A stretch of DNA of 64,000 nucleotides from Paramacrobiotus metropolitanus (lineage: Eukaryota > Tardigrada > Eutardigrada > Parachela > Macrobiotidae), in the NCBI RefSeq assembly GCF_019649055.1, contig NW_026570270.1, positions 620,001 through 684,000 of the forward strand. The letters are read 5' to 3'. Positions 54,038 to 63,144 of this stretch are shown piece after piece. The translations under genes were made by a program, and so were the position numbers. The stretch's first letter is position 1. Each line of letters starts with the position of its first letter. Below the pieces are notes generated by a model. The model was not told the DNA's origin. It worked only from the letters and a program-made list of their open reading frames with translations, and searched no databases.

Positions 54038-54427
54038 TCAGTGCTGACACCCGTCTACAACATCGCCGTCGTCATCATCATCACATGAGCAATAAAACTG
54101 AATCACTTTACGATTCCAATTTCGTCGCGAAACCATATCCAAATCTTTGTCTATTTGTAGCATATCATTTACAAATTCTCGGCCTTTGATATGCTTCAGA
54201 AAGCTGCAGTGTGGAGCATATACTGCGTGGAAAACGTTAATATCTTCAAAGGGGAGTAAATCTTCAATTCCAACTCCACAGCAGAAACACCGGAAGCGCA
54301 TTCCACCCCAAACATGATAAAAACCGGCTTTGGCAATATCTTCCGCATTCAAACCTACTAATTTCAGACTATTGAATGTTTGTAACCTCTTAACATATTC
54401 AATCATGGAAATATCGGCAACAGCCAT
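54038..54427 (-). CDS. BIR-domain protein (inhibitor-of-apoptosis type)
   Basis: The frame is open from 54460, but the ATG at 54427 (MAVADISMIEYVKRL) lies right after a possible leader intron and is preferred, giving 129 residues. A single BIR domain covers residues about 9-88: R-L-x-T-F start, IAKAGFYHVW, then the zinc site CFCC-x16-H-x6-C, exactly Cx2Cx16Hx6C (Cys47, Cys50, His67, Cys74), closing with KGREFV. The tail ends in an acidic CDDDDDGD stretch. No RING finger, so it is not a ubiquitin ligase on its own. BIR proteins of insects and baculoviruses bind caspases or their activators and block cell death. That role here is an inference from the fold; the W of the usual PW-x-EH is replaced by V. 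Confidence 0.9.
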   Translation of the reverse strand: MAVADISMIEYVKRLQTFNSLKLVGLNAEDIAKAGFYHVWGGMRFRCFCCGVGIEDLLPFEDINVFHAVYAPHCSFLKHIKGREFVNDMLQIDKDLDMVSRRNWNRKVIQFYCSCDDDDDGDVVDGCQH

Positions 54428-54475
54428 TCTTACACTTTCACAAAATAAAATCGTGATCACGTTGAAATTTCCACA

Positions 54476-54492
54476 AAAGCTTACCTTGATGC
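54476..54492 (-). promoter_or_regulatory. Shared motif copy 2, possible 5' UTR splice donor
   Basis: GCATCAAGGTAAGCTTT, the same 17-mer as at 53989-54005. It is placed between the polymerase stop and the BIR ATG, with gtgttaaaa just before it. Confidence 0.5.
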
Positions 54493-54512
54493 ACTTTTAA
54501 CACAGAAGTTCC

Positions 54513-57500
54513 TTAGACGTGTGACAGTCTGCGCTTGCTGCCAAACGGGATGGTGGTAAAATCGTCGCGCAGTATCCGTTTGTCGTACACTTTTTGAAGA
54601 CGTTTCGCCAACTTAACTGTCGAAATCTCCTGCGTTTTCATATTTCGTTTGAAGTATTCCGGGTAGACTACTTGAATGGTCTCTCCGCTTAGAATACTTT
54701 TCAACTTGTCGAAATTAAGCTGCTCTCCCGTTCGTACAAGATCCACATCCATAATGTCCTCAGTGTATCCATTCTGCGTCAAGCCTTTAGCCTTGAGCTC
54801 AACCCGACCCGTATTGGTCTGGTAGCTGTAAACTTTCGGCCCGCAAGACACAAATTTTGTGATGTGTGTTTCACCATGCTCCAACTCATTGCTCCAGTCA
54901 CCCAAAAACGTACCGGTTTGGGGCATCCACTGGTCCTCTTTGCATGTGAAAATTACTGAATCAGTGTCATAATACAGAACTCGCTCACCCAACTTTTCCA
55001 TGCGATTAAGTAGTTTAAGCCTAGCATGGCTAGTCGTAAAGGCGGCGATGGCAATGTTCACAGAATTACTGCCTTCGATGAAATCCTCCTTTTTCGATTT
55101 GGTGACCATCATGGTATTGGCATTTACAGCATGCACGCTGTGAATTTCTATGGCTTCGGAGCGTAGAAGATCGAAATATTGCTTTGCAGAATTAATGAAC
55201 AAGGTCTCCTGGAAATTGTCGCGTTGCCCAAATTTTCCCCAAAAGGAGTTTAACATGATCTTGGCTACGGCTCTTCGTGCTGGATTGTCTTCTATCCGCT
55301 CCGGATCCAGCGTTATACCTTCACGCTTTTCAATATCAGCAAGGTACTTTTGTTTCTGCTCTTCAGTAATACAATCCTGTGGCCATCCAGAGGCTTCCAG
55401 TTTTTCTTTAAGAAATTTGTTCACATATTCAGCGAAAAGGCCTTTTTTACGACTGTCCCAGTGCCAAACTTCATACATGTCCATCATTTTATAGCCTTTC
55501 TTTAGGGCGTGATGTAATTCGGTGGTGCACCACACGCCTTCAAGAGCTCTTTCCTCGTCTGTGTGGCGGCAATAGTCGTTTTGAGCAGTGTCAGCACATT
55601 TTGCACACAGACTGAACGTCAATTTTCCATTTACGGTGGCTGGCAGAATTGGGAAATATAGATTATCCGGTGGCAGGACTTTGCAATACACAAAACCAAA
55701 GTATTCTTCCACCGGCTGGAAATTTGAAATAATTATCCGTGGATGTCCGACTGGATACTCGCATGTCTTGTTCACATAAGGGTATAGAGACACAATGTCT
55801 TGGTGCATAATTTTTTCGCCTGGCCCGACTTCATGGAAAAGTTTTGCAGCATTGGTACGGCCTCCTTTAAAGGCATCACGCGGCTTCAGTGGATCACGCA
55901 GTTCCATGCTCTTTAAAAATGCTGCAATTGTGGGTTCCGTTCGCTCGCGCACCCAGTCACAAGACCACTTGACTTCCACTTTGTAACCACGAAATTCCAA
56001 ATAATCTTTTTTTCGTGTCCATTCTTCGTATAGCTCCCGCATCTTTCGATTGGAAAATGGTGCCCTATCGTCTTCGCAGGTGCAGATAGGGTGCCCGTGA
56101 AAAACGCATCCGTTATATTCATAAACCGTTTTGGTCGCGGGGTCATAGCCATCGACAAAATACTTTCCAATACGTTTTTCTCGACTGACACCATCGCGGC
56201 CATGCTGGATTGTCGGTATGGTCTCTTTGAGCCATTCTAGCCATTGAGTGGCTTGCTTACTCTTTTTCCTATTCGCTTGGTAACCGTTGCTGGAAATGAT
56301 ACCAATTTCAGACTCTTCAAGGACATGTGTGCGGTAGTACGTTTGGCAGGCTGAAGCTATTGTCATGCTTGTGAATGGATCAATAGCCGTCTGGTCCATA
56401 AAATTTTGGCGGAATTTCAGAGCACATCTTCTCAGGACCGTGACATCGTTCGCGCAGTAGCTAGAAATTTCTTCCCGAAAATCGAACAGATGATCTTTTT
56501 TCAAACTTTCTTCAGCATGCCATTTTGCCAGTTTTTCACGGTCGGCTTTCATGAGACCTTCACTTGAGTACAGTGTCAAATCCGGAAATGGTAAAACTTT
56601 GTCCCAATTCTCAGGTTTGTTAAATCGATGGGGGAATTCACCTTTCTTGACTTGAACATCTTCCAGGCCGACAGCTTTAGGAAATTTCGATAGTTTCGTG
56701 GCCACAAAATTCAGTGTGTCTCTGCAGCATATTTCAAGAGATCGATATCGTATGTCGAGAAGTTGTGTACCTCGTCGCGTGACTTCTACTCCCTTCAGGT
56801 TATTATCCAGAAGGTATGCTAGGAGAAAGTGTCCATCGTATCCTCGCAGGTTGTGCGCTACTAGTGTATAACCGCGATGGTCCTCTCGGAAAACCCACTT
56901 GCCGAATTCGTTAGCTACGTCATAGTTAGCCATAGGAGTTCCGTCCGGTGGAAAGCGGAATTCTTCTCCAGAAGGGTATTGAGCAACCACGTAACAAGGG
57001 CGATGCAGTCCGTCTTCGTCCACATATGTCTCGTAGTCAAAATTTTTATGACGAGGAACAGCTGGATACTCTTTTTCTTCTAGCGGTTTCATATAGCATC
57101 TATGATTCGCTTGCGGTACCCATTTTTTGCAGGTCATGCAGTGCATTTCGTTACATCGGTGAGTGTCATCTGGTCTCCGGGTCATGTTCACGAATGTACT
57201 ACATTCCGCACAAACAAACAGCTGGTCGCAGTAGCTTTTGTCGTTTTTTCTTTTCTTCTTGTGTATGTTAAAGCATACCTGGTTATTGAAAATGCGTCCA
57301 CAGTCTTCACAATCCACTTCTTCTTCAATCATGCATTCATCGCGAAAGCGGTAGCACAGGTTGCACTTTCCTTCACATCGGTGTTCACACTTACGAGAGT
57401 ATGCTTTGTCACAGTCCTGGCAGTAGTAGCTGGTGCAATAGAATCCCGTAGGCTTTGTTACCAAATCAAAATGGTTGTTCTCGTACAAAAGATATATAAC

Positions 57501-58574
57501 TTTCATTCCACGCTCTTTCTTTTCTGGAACTTTGGCAATAACTAGGTTTCTGTCTGGAACGGAAATTACTTTAATCTGAAATTCCGGCAAGACGGTCTGT
57601 TGGAAGGTGACGATATCGTCCAGACTAAATCTATCCCCAACGCGTAAACCGGCTTCTTCCACTAGCTTGCCTGCATCTCTTTTCAGAATTTTTCGACGTC
57701 GATCAGTGAGAGCACCCCACTGCTGTCCTTGAGTTCCTTCTGTATGGTAATAGCGACCCAATATTAGGCTGGCTGGCAGGCATAAGTTGTTGTCCACATG
57801 AACCTGTACGATTGAAGTGCTGAACCTCTTTCTGTCCATTGAGCTGTGAATATGTACTCTGCGTTTTCCACCAGAAGGGATAATGGTACGATCGATTAAA
57901 ATGCCAAAACTTTCATCAATGCAGAACTTGTGTTTGGAGTTCAGTAAGGTGAACTTTTGCATCAGTGCGTCGATGTTAAACTGACCGAACTTTCGCATGC
58001 TAAGATACATCGGGTGATCCAAGGAATCGCTCAAAAGGGTGATTATTATGCGATCGTTTGGCCGAAAATCCTTTGTACACAAATCCAGAATCGCTTGGAA
58101 AATGTGAGGCATAGCGAACACTGACAGCTTGGGAGTAAAAATTTGCGGCAGCGGAGCAACCTGTACACTGTACCGATACTTGATGTGGTGAAACTTTTTC
58201 GTCTCCGTCTGACCCTCTTTGTTCAGCGTGAACAGAGACTTCCAGTCAAAACGTTTTTCGAAGTCTGTTATGTCCAACTCTTCTGGTTCTGGTTCTTTTG
58301 CAATCTCTGCATCGTTACCACTTCCGCCCGCTTGAACACCGTCAACTTGATCGTCTTCAGGTGAGCCCTGCATAATCCGGTCTATGAATGCGTCCACTTC
58401 TTCGTTGGTAACAGTTGTTCCGCTTTGCGTATGCTGAGCCATGACGTTGTTGATATATTCATCAATGGCATCCTGAGGTACTGTATGTAATGCCGGGTCG
58501 TCGACTTCCATGGTGGCAGGCGCAGGTTGTTGATAAGTTGGAGTGTTGTCTATCCATTCTCCATCTTCTTCCAT
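54513..58574 (-). CDS. Protein-primed-type family B DNA polymerase
   Basis: 1,353 residues, ATG at 58574. Exonuclease motifs: FDYETY (D513, E515), HNLRGYDGHF (D580), YCANDV (D710). Polymerase motifs: A DIVSLYP (D926), B KIMLNSFWG (K1105), C YYDTDS (D1203, D1205), and KVY (K1247). Between exonuclease and polymerase, residues about 805-875 hold a VSR-like nuclease module (YEYNGCVFHGH, later YLEFRGYKVEVKW). The N-terminal third has DNNLCLPAS (C265) and NNHFD (H368), an arrangement like an OTU cysteine protease, then a Cys/His-rich zinc region (380-500). It replicates the linear element. A probable upstream coding exon exists (58852-59037), so the true start may be further up. Confidence 0.95.
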   Translation of the reverse strand: MEEDGEWIDNTPTYQQPAPATMEVDDPALHTVPQDAIDEYINNVMAQHTQSGTTVTNEEVDAFIDRIMQGSPEDDQVDGVQAGGSGNDAEIAKEPEPEELDITDFEKRFDWKSLFTLNKEGQTETKKFHHIKYRYSVQVAPLPQIFTPKLSVFAMPHIFQAILDLCTKDFRPNDRIIITLLSDSLDHPMYLSMRKFGQFNIDALMQKFTLLNSKHKFCIDESFGILIDRTIIPSGGKRRVHIHSSMDRKRFSTSIVQVHVDNNLCLPASLILGRYYHTEGTQGQQWGALTDRRRKILKRDAGKLVEEAGLRVGDRFSLDDIVTFQQTVLPEFQIKVISVPDRNLVIAKVPEKKERGMKVIYLLYENNHFDLVTKPTGFYCTSYYCQDCDKAYSRKCEHRCEGKCNLCYRFRDECMIEEEVDCEDCGRIFNNQVCFNIHKKKRKNDKSYCDQLFVCAECSTFVNMTRRPDDTHRCNEMHCMTCKKWVPQANHRCYMKPLEEKEYPAVPRHKNFDYETYVDEDGLHRPCYVVAQYPSGEEFRFPPDGTPMANYDVANEFGKWVFREDHRGYTLVAHNLRGYDGHFLLAYLLDNNLKGVEVTRRGTQLLDIRYRSLEICCRDTLNFVATKLSKFPKAVGLEDVQVKKGEFPHRFNKPENWDKVLPFPDLTLYSSEGLMKADREKLAKWHAEESLKKDHLFDFREEISSYCANDVTVLRRCALKFRQNFMDQTAIDPFTSMTIASACQTYYRTHVLEESEIGIISSNGYQANRKKSKQATQWLEWLKETIPTIQHGRDGVSREKRIGKYFVDGYDPATKTVYEYNGCVFHGHPICTCEDDRAPFSNRKMRELYEEWTRKKDYLEFRGYKVEVKWSCDWVRERTEPTIAAFLKSMELRDPLKPRDAFKGGRTNAAKLFHEVGPGEKIMHQDIVSLYPYVNKTCEYPVGHPRIIISNFQPVEEYFGFVYCKVLPPDNLYFPILPATVNGKLTFSLCAKCADTAQNDYCRHTDEERALEGVWCTTELHHALKKGYKMMDMYEVWHWDSRKKGLFAEYVNKFLKEKLEASGWPQDCITEEQKQKYLADIEKREGITLDPERIEDNPARRAVAKIMLNSFWGKFGQRDNFQETLFINSAKQYFDLLRSEAIEIHSVHAVNANTMMVTKSKKEDFIEGSNSVNIAIAAFTTSHARLKLLNRMEKLGERVLYYDTDSVIFTCKEDQWMPQTGTFLGDWSNELEHGETHITKFVSCGPKVYSYQTNTGRVELKAKGLTQNGYTEDIMDVDLVRTGEQLNFDKLKSILSGETIQVVYPEYFKRNMKTQEISTVKLAKRLQKVYDKRILRDDFTTIPFGSKRRLSHV

Positions 58575-58615
58575 TGCACGAAAGAGTTCTATAACAATAT
58601 AATGTTGTACGTATG

Positions 58616-58622
58616 ATATATA
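58616..58622 (-). promoter_or_regulatory. TATA-like box upstream of the polymerase ATG
   Basis: TATATA about 42-48 bp before the ATG at 58574. It lies inside the possible intron 58589-58851, so it matters only if transcription starts there. Confidence 0.35.
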
Positions 58623-58851
58623 ACATACTACATTGTAGTACTAACACATTACATACAGTAAGTATCTGTACATACTTATACGATGATGTTCGTAAGTGCA
58701 TATGTAAGTACTTGATTGTATTCTATGCTTACGTACGTACGTATGTACACAGTGCATGTAAACTACACATATAATATATACTACACTTATAATATTATCA
58801 TGTGCACATATGTGTTATTGCCAGTTTAAATACGGTACTGTATGTACATAC

Positions 58852-59037
58852 CATCAGCATTAATGGCGTCCATAGCTCTGTCCAATTCTTCACGTTGAAA
58901 TTTTTGGCGTAGATCATCTTCCCCGTACAGTGTCGCAATTTCCTTGACCGTGAAACTGTCGTTAAACTCGGGAATGTGCTATCCAACCACTTGCGTAGAA
59001 AGTCTGTGTAGTACTGTATAATACTGTCCATATCCAT
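58852..59037 (-). other. Probable upstream exon of the polymerase gene, with frameshift
   Basis: Reading 58978 to 58852 gives a helical, charged stretch (FTVKEIATLYGEDDLRQKFQ) ending at a GTATGT donor (58851). The acceptor ttgttatag at 58589 joins it in frame to codons leading straight into the ATG at 58574. An ATG at 58873 could start this exon. Further up, 58979-59037 starts with ATG in another frame and would continue naturally if one base were added near 58978. So the 5' end of the locus seems to have a 1-bp lesion or an unresolved extra intron. Confidence 0.5.
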
Positions 59038-59528
59038 TCCTGTATCTGTAGATTAATCCGAAAAAATTTCATATATACTGCATTACTTGTGTCACCTAAA
59101 CGGAATTACAGTATTACTTACCCGTAGACTTGTGCAGATGGTAAAAGATGCGGTTGATCGAAACAGTCAATGTCCAAAAAGTGCAGATTGTAATAGTCAC
59201 ACAGTGTACAAATAATATCGTTGTAAGCGAACGATTGTGCAAAATCAAGTCAAATGAATCTGTATAATACTGCGTGTGTTTAGTTATATATTGTACAAGT
59301 GGTCAGTTGACCACTATGATGTCGTTTGCTGATAGTGGAATCTTTCAGTGTGTATGACTCACCGGCTTATGCCAGTGTTGATGTTGATTGCATCAGCCGG
59401 TTGTATGTGCGCGGTCAGTGTGTTGTTGCAAAGCCGGTTGTACGCGCGGCAAGCGCGCTGTTGTATACAAGTGGCAAGTGTTGCGGTGAGTAGCGGTGTT
59501 GCCGGTCAGTGCTGTACGCGGCTGACCG
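59038..59528. other. Polinton right subterminal region
   Basis: Non-coding and rich in ccggt/gtcagt and ttgtatac motifs that echo the left end, to about 59340. Probably contains the promoter of the polymerase gene. Confidence 0.4.
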
Positions 59529-59719
59529 GCCGTTGTATTGTGCAAACTGGTTGTTTCCCACTGTGAGTCATAGCGTGACAGGTGGTGTGTACTGATAAGA
59601 TTAATATTAATTATGGTGTGTACTGATAAGATTAATATTAGTTAATATTAATAATTAGGTTTCGCAGCAGAGGGGATGCCGCTCAACCAGGTTCGCAGCC
59701 TATTAGACATCTATCTTCT
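59529..59719 (-). repeat. Polinton right terminal inverted repeat
   Basis: Reverse complement of the left end. It contains a local tandem copy of tgtgtactgataagatta (59586-59640) not doubled on the left. Confidence 0.9.
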
Positions 59720-59725
59720 GGCATC
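59720..59725 (+). repeat. Polinton target-site duplication, right copy
   Basis: ggcatc, matching 41880-41885; it restarts the receptor reading frame. Confidence 0.92.
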
Positions 59726-60544
59726 AGTGTCAACATGCCGATCTCCGTGTATCCGGGAATCAGTGCGTATTACGCACACCCCTGGGGGTTCTGCGATGTG
59801 CGACCGGTCAATCGAGGCGGACGGCTGTATTTCCATTTGTACGGTGCCATGTCCATTATGCTGCCGGCGGCCGGTGCCGCAGTATCCTATGCGGCGATGA
59901 CCGTGGTGTTGAGCCGGAGGCGCAATACAGCGCGACGTAGCGTCAGTTTTAGTGTACCCAATAGTGCGCTGGTGCGTCGGTCAGCCGGTCGCTTGTTAAT
60001 GTCCAGAATCTTATTCGCCACGTGTGCATGGAGCATCGCTTGTTATGCGCCTCGAATTGGTTTGTCGGTTTTCTATGGACCAAAAATCCACGAGGATTAT
60101 CCTCCGTTGGTGCTGTGGATTCGCTGGTTTTCCTATGTCGGCTCAGTTGGAACGCCGGTAATTAAATACGAAATTTTCACATAAAGTCATAGGGCAGGTT
60201 TAAATCACAATTAATGCGTTTATGAGTTAGGTTGTTTTGCTTCATTCTACTGACTAAGCACCCACAGGAAAAGGGGCCTAAGCAAAAACAAGCTAGGCAT
60301 ATCGACAATTATTGGCATGTTAATGTGTACAGTACTGCTTTCTTAGTATCTACAGTCGAATGCAATTACGAAAACAAGCGCAATTATTTCAACGCTTTAC
60401 TGGATCATTGTTTTACGTTTCCAGATAATTTTTCTCGTTCTTGGAAAATCGTACCGGGAAGGAGTGGTTAAATGTGTTCGGCTTGTTCTTTGCAAGAGAC
60501 CTACCCGTCGAATCGGAGTGAGCGACGATTCCCAGATAATATAA

Positions 60545-61716
60545 AATATTTTTAAATTTGAACACATTATAACAATTCTTAGTGGACTAAATGGGGTTTC
60601 TTGATGCATAAGAAAACCTGTGCTAACCAAACAAAGCGAAAGCAAAATAAACAATAAATTCAGCAGTTACACTAAAACCGATGTTCACGTGCTCGATCGA
60701 CATTTGGGCAGTGCGCCACAAGAGCAAGTTTCACTTTAGTTAAAATACTGTGTCTCATACAGAGTAGTTCACAACTTCACACAGATTCGGGAAGGATACA
60801 GTACGGCATATGGTATACCCCGTTATACATTTTACTACACCCAAGCAATATGCTTTACGAGGTGCTATGAACACAAAATGTGCAGCTAAACAACAATTGA
60901 CGACGTGAAGCAGAAACAAAAAGGATATACCGCCTACCGGCGCAGATGAATACTGTTCATGGTAAACAACAAGACCATTAACATACACGAGAGACCGTCC
61001 GGCGGCTGGGTGCTGACAAATGGCTTTACTGAATTTGACATTCTGCAGTTACTTGGCTCCTGTCATGATGATGAAGAGAAAATGTCACTCATTCCTAATT
61101 TCCGCCGTTATTTTTGATAAAGGCTCCTTACCAGTAGCGCAGTAAGTATCAAGAATTCCCTCCGAAGGCTCATACCGCGTGTGCGTTCGTGCGTACTTGT
61201 CGGAAGTCTCATAAGCTAGGTGTTCTCGTGATCAATTCCCACATCTCTCCATTACTGATAATTTTGTTTTCGAACTTGTCTCTTAAAGACGAGATTCTAT
61301 AAGCTGCAGGTATACGGAACTTAGATCGATGAGCGAGTCATTTTCTGCCGCAACCTCAAAATTGGCAGCTATGAATGTTGTGCGCATTCACAGAGCAATG
61401 ATTATAAGGCACGCGTTCGACTGAATAAATGCCGCCACAGGAGCTCCCTTATTTGCCGTAATTAAGGTGGCACCGGCGGGCTCCGCGTTTCGTAGAAACC
61501 CTGGGAAATTAATGATCATCCCGCAGCGGTAAGTGTCTAGTGCCAACCGCAATTCTTAGACTTCCATTCGGAAAATGAGTCACTGCATCTCATTCGGGAT
61601 GAATCTCAGTGAAAGGTCGAATGGCAGATCATGTAGATGGCGGCGGATGGCGGATCGTGTAGCTCATAGTCAGATATTCTGCCTCTGAAGCAACAGGGTT
61701 TCATAACTTTTTGAAG
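60545..61716. other. Intergenic between split receptor and its paralogue
   Basis: No gene recognised. The short direct repeat gatggcggatggcggat near 61636-61652 is the only structure noted. Confidence 0.4.
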
Positions 61717-63144
61717 ATGGAAGGCAACAATTCTTTACCAACCAGCTCATATTCGTCTAATATATCACATGCAGCCAGGTTTCCTGCACGTGAACAGTTT
61801 CCTGGACTGCTTACTGTCTGGTTTCATGGATCCAACATCATTACATCCTTTGGGTCTATTTTATGCTTGCTGCTTATTGCAGCCACCATTGTCCAGAAAC
61901 TCGTCTACAAAGTGTCCCACATTCTCGTCGTCCATCTACTGCTGGTCACCTTTGTTATCAATGCCGTAATTCAGCCAATCTTCACAATTGTTGGCTCCTT
62001 TGACGCCCTTCAGCTGTCACCGAAATCCTGCCGCGGGATGTATGTCCTGTACAGCGCTTTCGGATCGGTGGCCTGCTGGTCAACCTTCTTTCTCAGCCTG
62101 AACCGTTTATTGGCGGTCACCCTGCCCCATTCACAAACTAAACTGACCACCCGCCGCACCGTCTTGATCAGCATTGCAGTGGTGTGGATCATCGGGATCA
62201 GTATCAGCATGCCCATGGCGGTTGATCCAGGGATCGCGTCGTATTACGCCAAACCCTGGGGATTCTGCGATGTCCGACCGGTGACGCGTGGCGGTATGCT
62301 GTATTTCCATTTGTTCGGTGCGGTGTCGGTAATGATACCGGCTGCCGGGGCCGCCATCTCCTATGCGGCCATGACCATGGTGCTAACCAGAAAGCGTAAC
62401 ACGGCACGGAGTAATGGTAGCTTCAATGTGCCTAGTAGTGCATTTGTACGGCGTTCGGCCGGTCGTTTGCTGATATCCAAGATTCTGTTTGCCACTTGCT
62501 TATGGGGCATTGTTTGCTATGTGCCCAGGATTGCGTTGTCGATTTTCTACGGACCGCGGATCTATCAGGGCTATCCTTCGTTGGTGCTGTGGATCCGCTG
62601 GTTTTCTTATGTCGGATCGGTCGGAACGCCCGTAAGCGCCAATTGCCGAAATTTAGTATAAAAATATTTTCATTTAATTTTAGTAAAGCACTTAATATTA
62701 GATTGAATATTCTTTATTTACATTGCAAACATCTGAAAATATAAGTATGTGCGTTTGTAAATTAAATAGCTTTCGGTACTTGTGGAACGAGCCGGTCAAG
62801 CCAAGCGACGTACAGGAAGCGGCATCGGGCATATTAAACTGCGTTGTTACTGTAGAGCTATACTACTGTAGTATATGTAAGTACCTAAGGCAAGCACGTT
62901 TTATGATTGTCTCGCTAAACAAGGTTTCCATTCCTAATTACGTCAATTTTACCAGTATTAAAATTTCCACGGTTTTGCGTTGTGGTTTACATCAAAGTAT
63001 CTAACACTTTGCATTGCTATTTCTCAGGTAATTTTTCTCGCTCTTGGAAAAGCATACCGGGAAGGGGTGACGAAATGTCTGCGATTTATCCTTCCCAAGA
63101 GGAACACGCGCCAAATTGGAACAACAGACAACACAGATATATAG
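61717..63144 (+). CDS. Class A GPCR, two exons (intact paralogue of the split gene)
   Basis: Exon 1 61717-62631 (ATG, MEGNNSLPTSS; donor GTAAGC) and exon 2 63028-63144 (acceptor ttctcag, stop tag), phase 0, 343 residues. The frame upstream begins with TTG at 61711 and is not used. Seven membrane segments. The Cys before TM3 (SPKSCRGMYVLYS) pairs with GFCDVRP in loop 2. The DRY site reads SLNRLLAVTLP. Loop 3 is basic (RKRNTARSN). TM7 crosses the intron, GSVGTP|VIFLALGKAYREGV, so TPVIF replaces NPxxY. The tail has a single Cys and a basic run. About the same length and structure as the interrupted copy to the left, hence a tandem pair. Confidence 0.86.

Larger units (their letters stand above)
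41886..59719. mobile_element. Polinton/Maverick DNA transposon (virus-like)
   Basis: 17,834 bp with inverted terminal repeats starting AGAAGATAGATG and a 6-bp target-site duplication. One spliced gene is on the plus strand at the left end; all others are on the minus strand. They include type-B DNA polymerase, RVE integrase, adenain-like protease, packaging ATPase, major and minor capsid proteins and several small proteins, with TBP and BIR genes as extras. This gene set is what led the family to be viewed as possible integrated viruses. Two apparent 1-bp frameshifts (ATPase, 5' end of polymerase locus) may mean recent decay. Confidence 0.97.
41403..60544 (+). pseudogene. Class A GPCR gene interrupted by the Polinton
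   Basis: The left part, 41403-41885, starts with ATG (MEGNGSLQ) and runs TM1 to TM4, ending in SWIIGI. The right part, 59726-60157, continues in the same frame from loop 2 (SVNMPISVYPG) to TM7 and ends at a GTAATT donor. The last exon is 60425-60544 (acceptor ttccag; helix 8 and basic tail, stop taa). The intact paralogue at 61717-63144 has the same two-exon structure. If the element and one copy of the duplication were absent, the frame would be continuous with no other lesion seen. So the gene was probably functional when the element landed; this allele cannot make a receptor. Confidence 0.9.

Noticed and set aside
55150-58364. Several plus-strand frames of 60-147 codons
   Set aside because: Shadows of the minus-strand polymerase gene.
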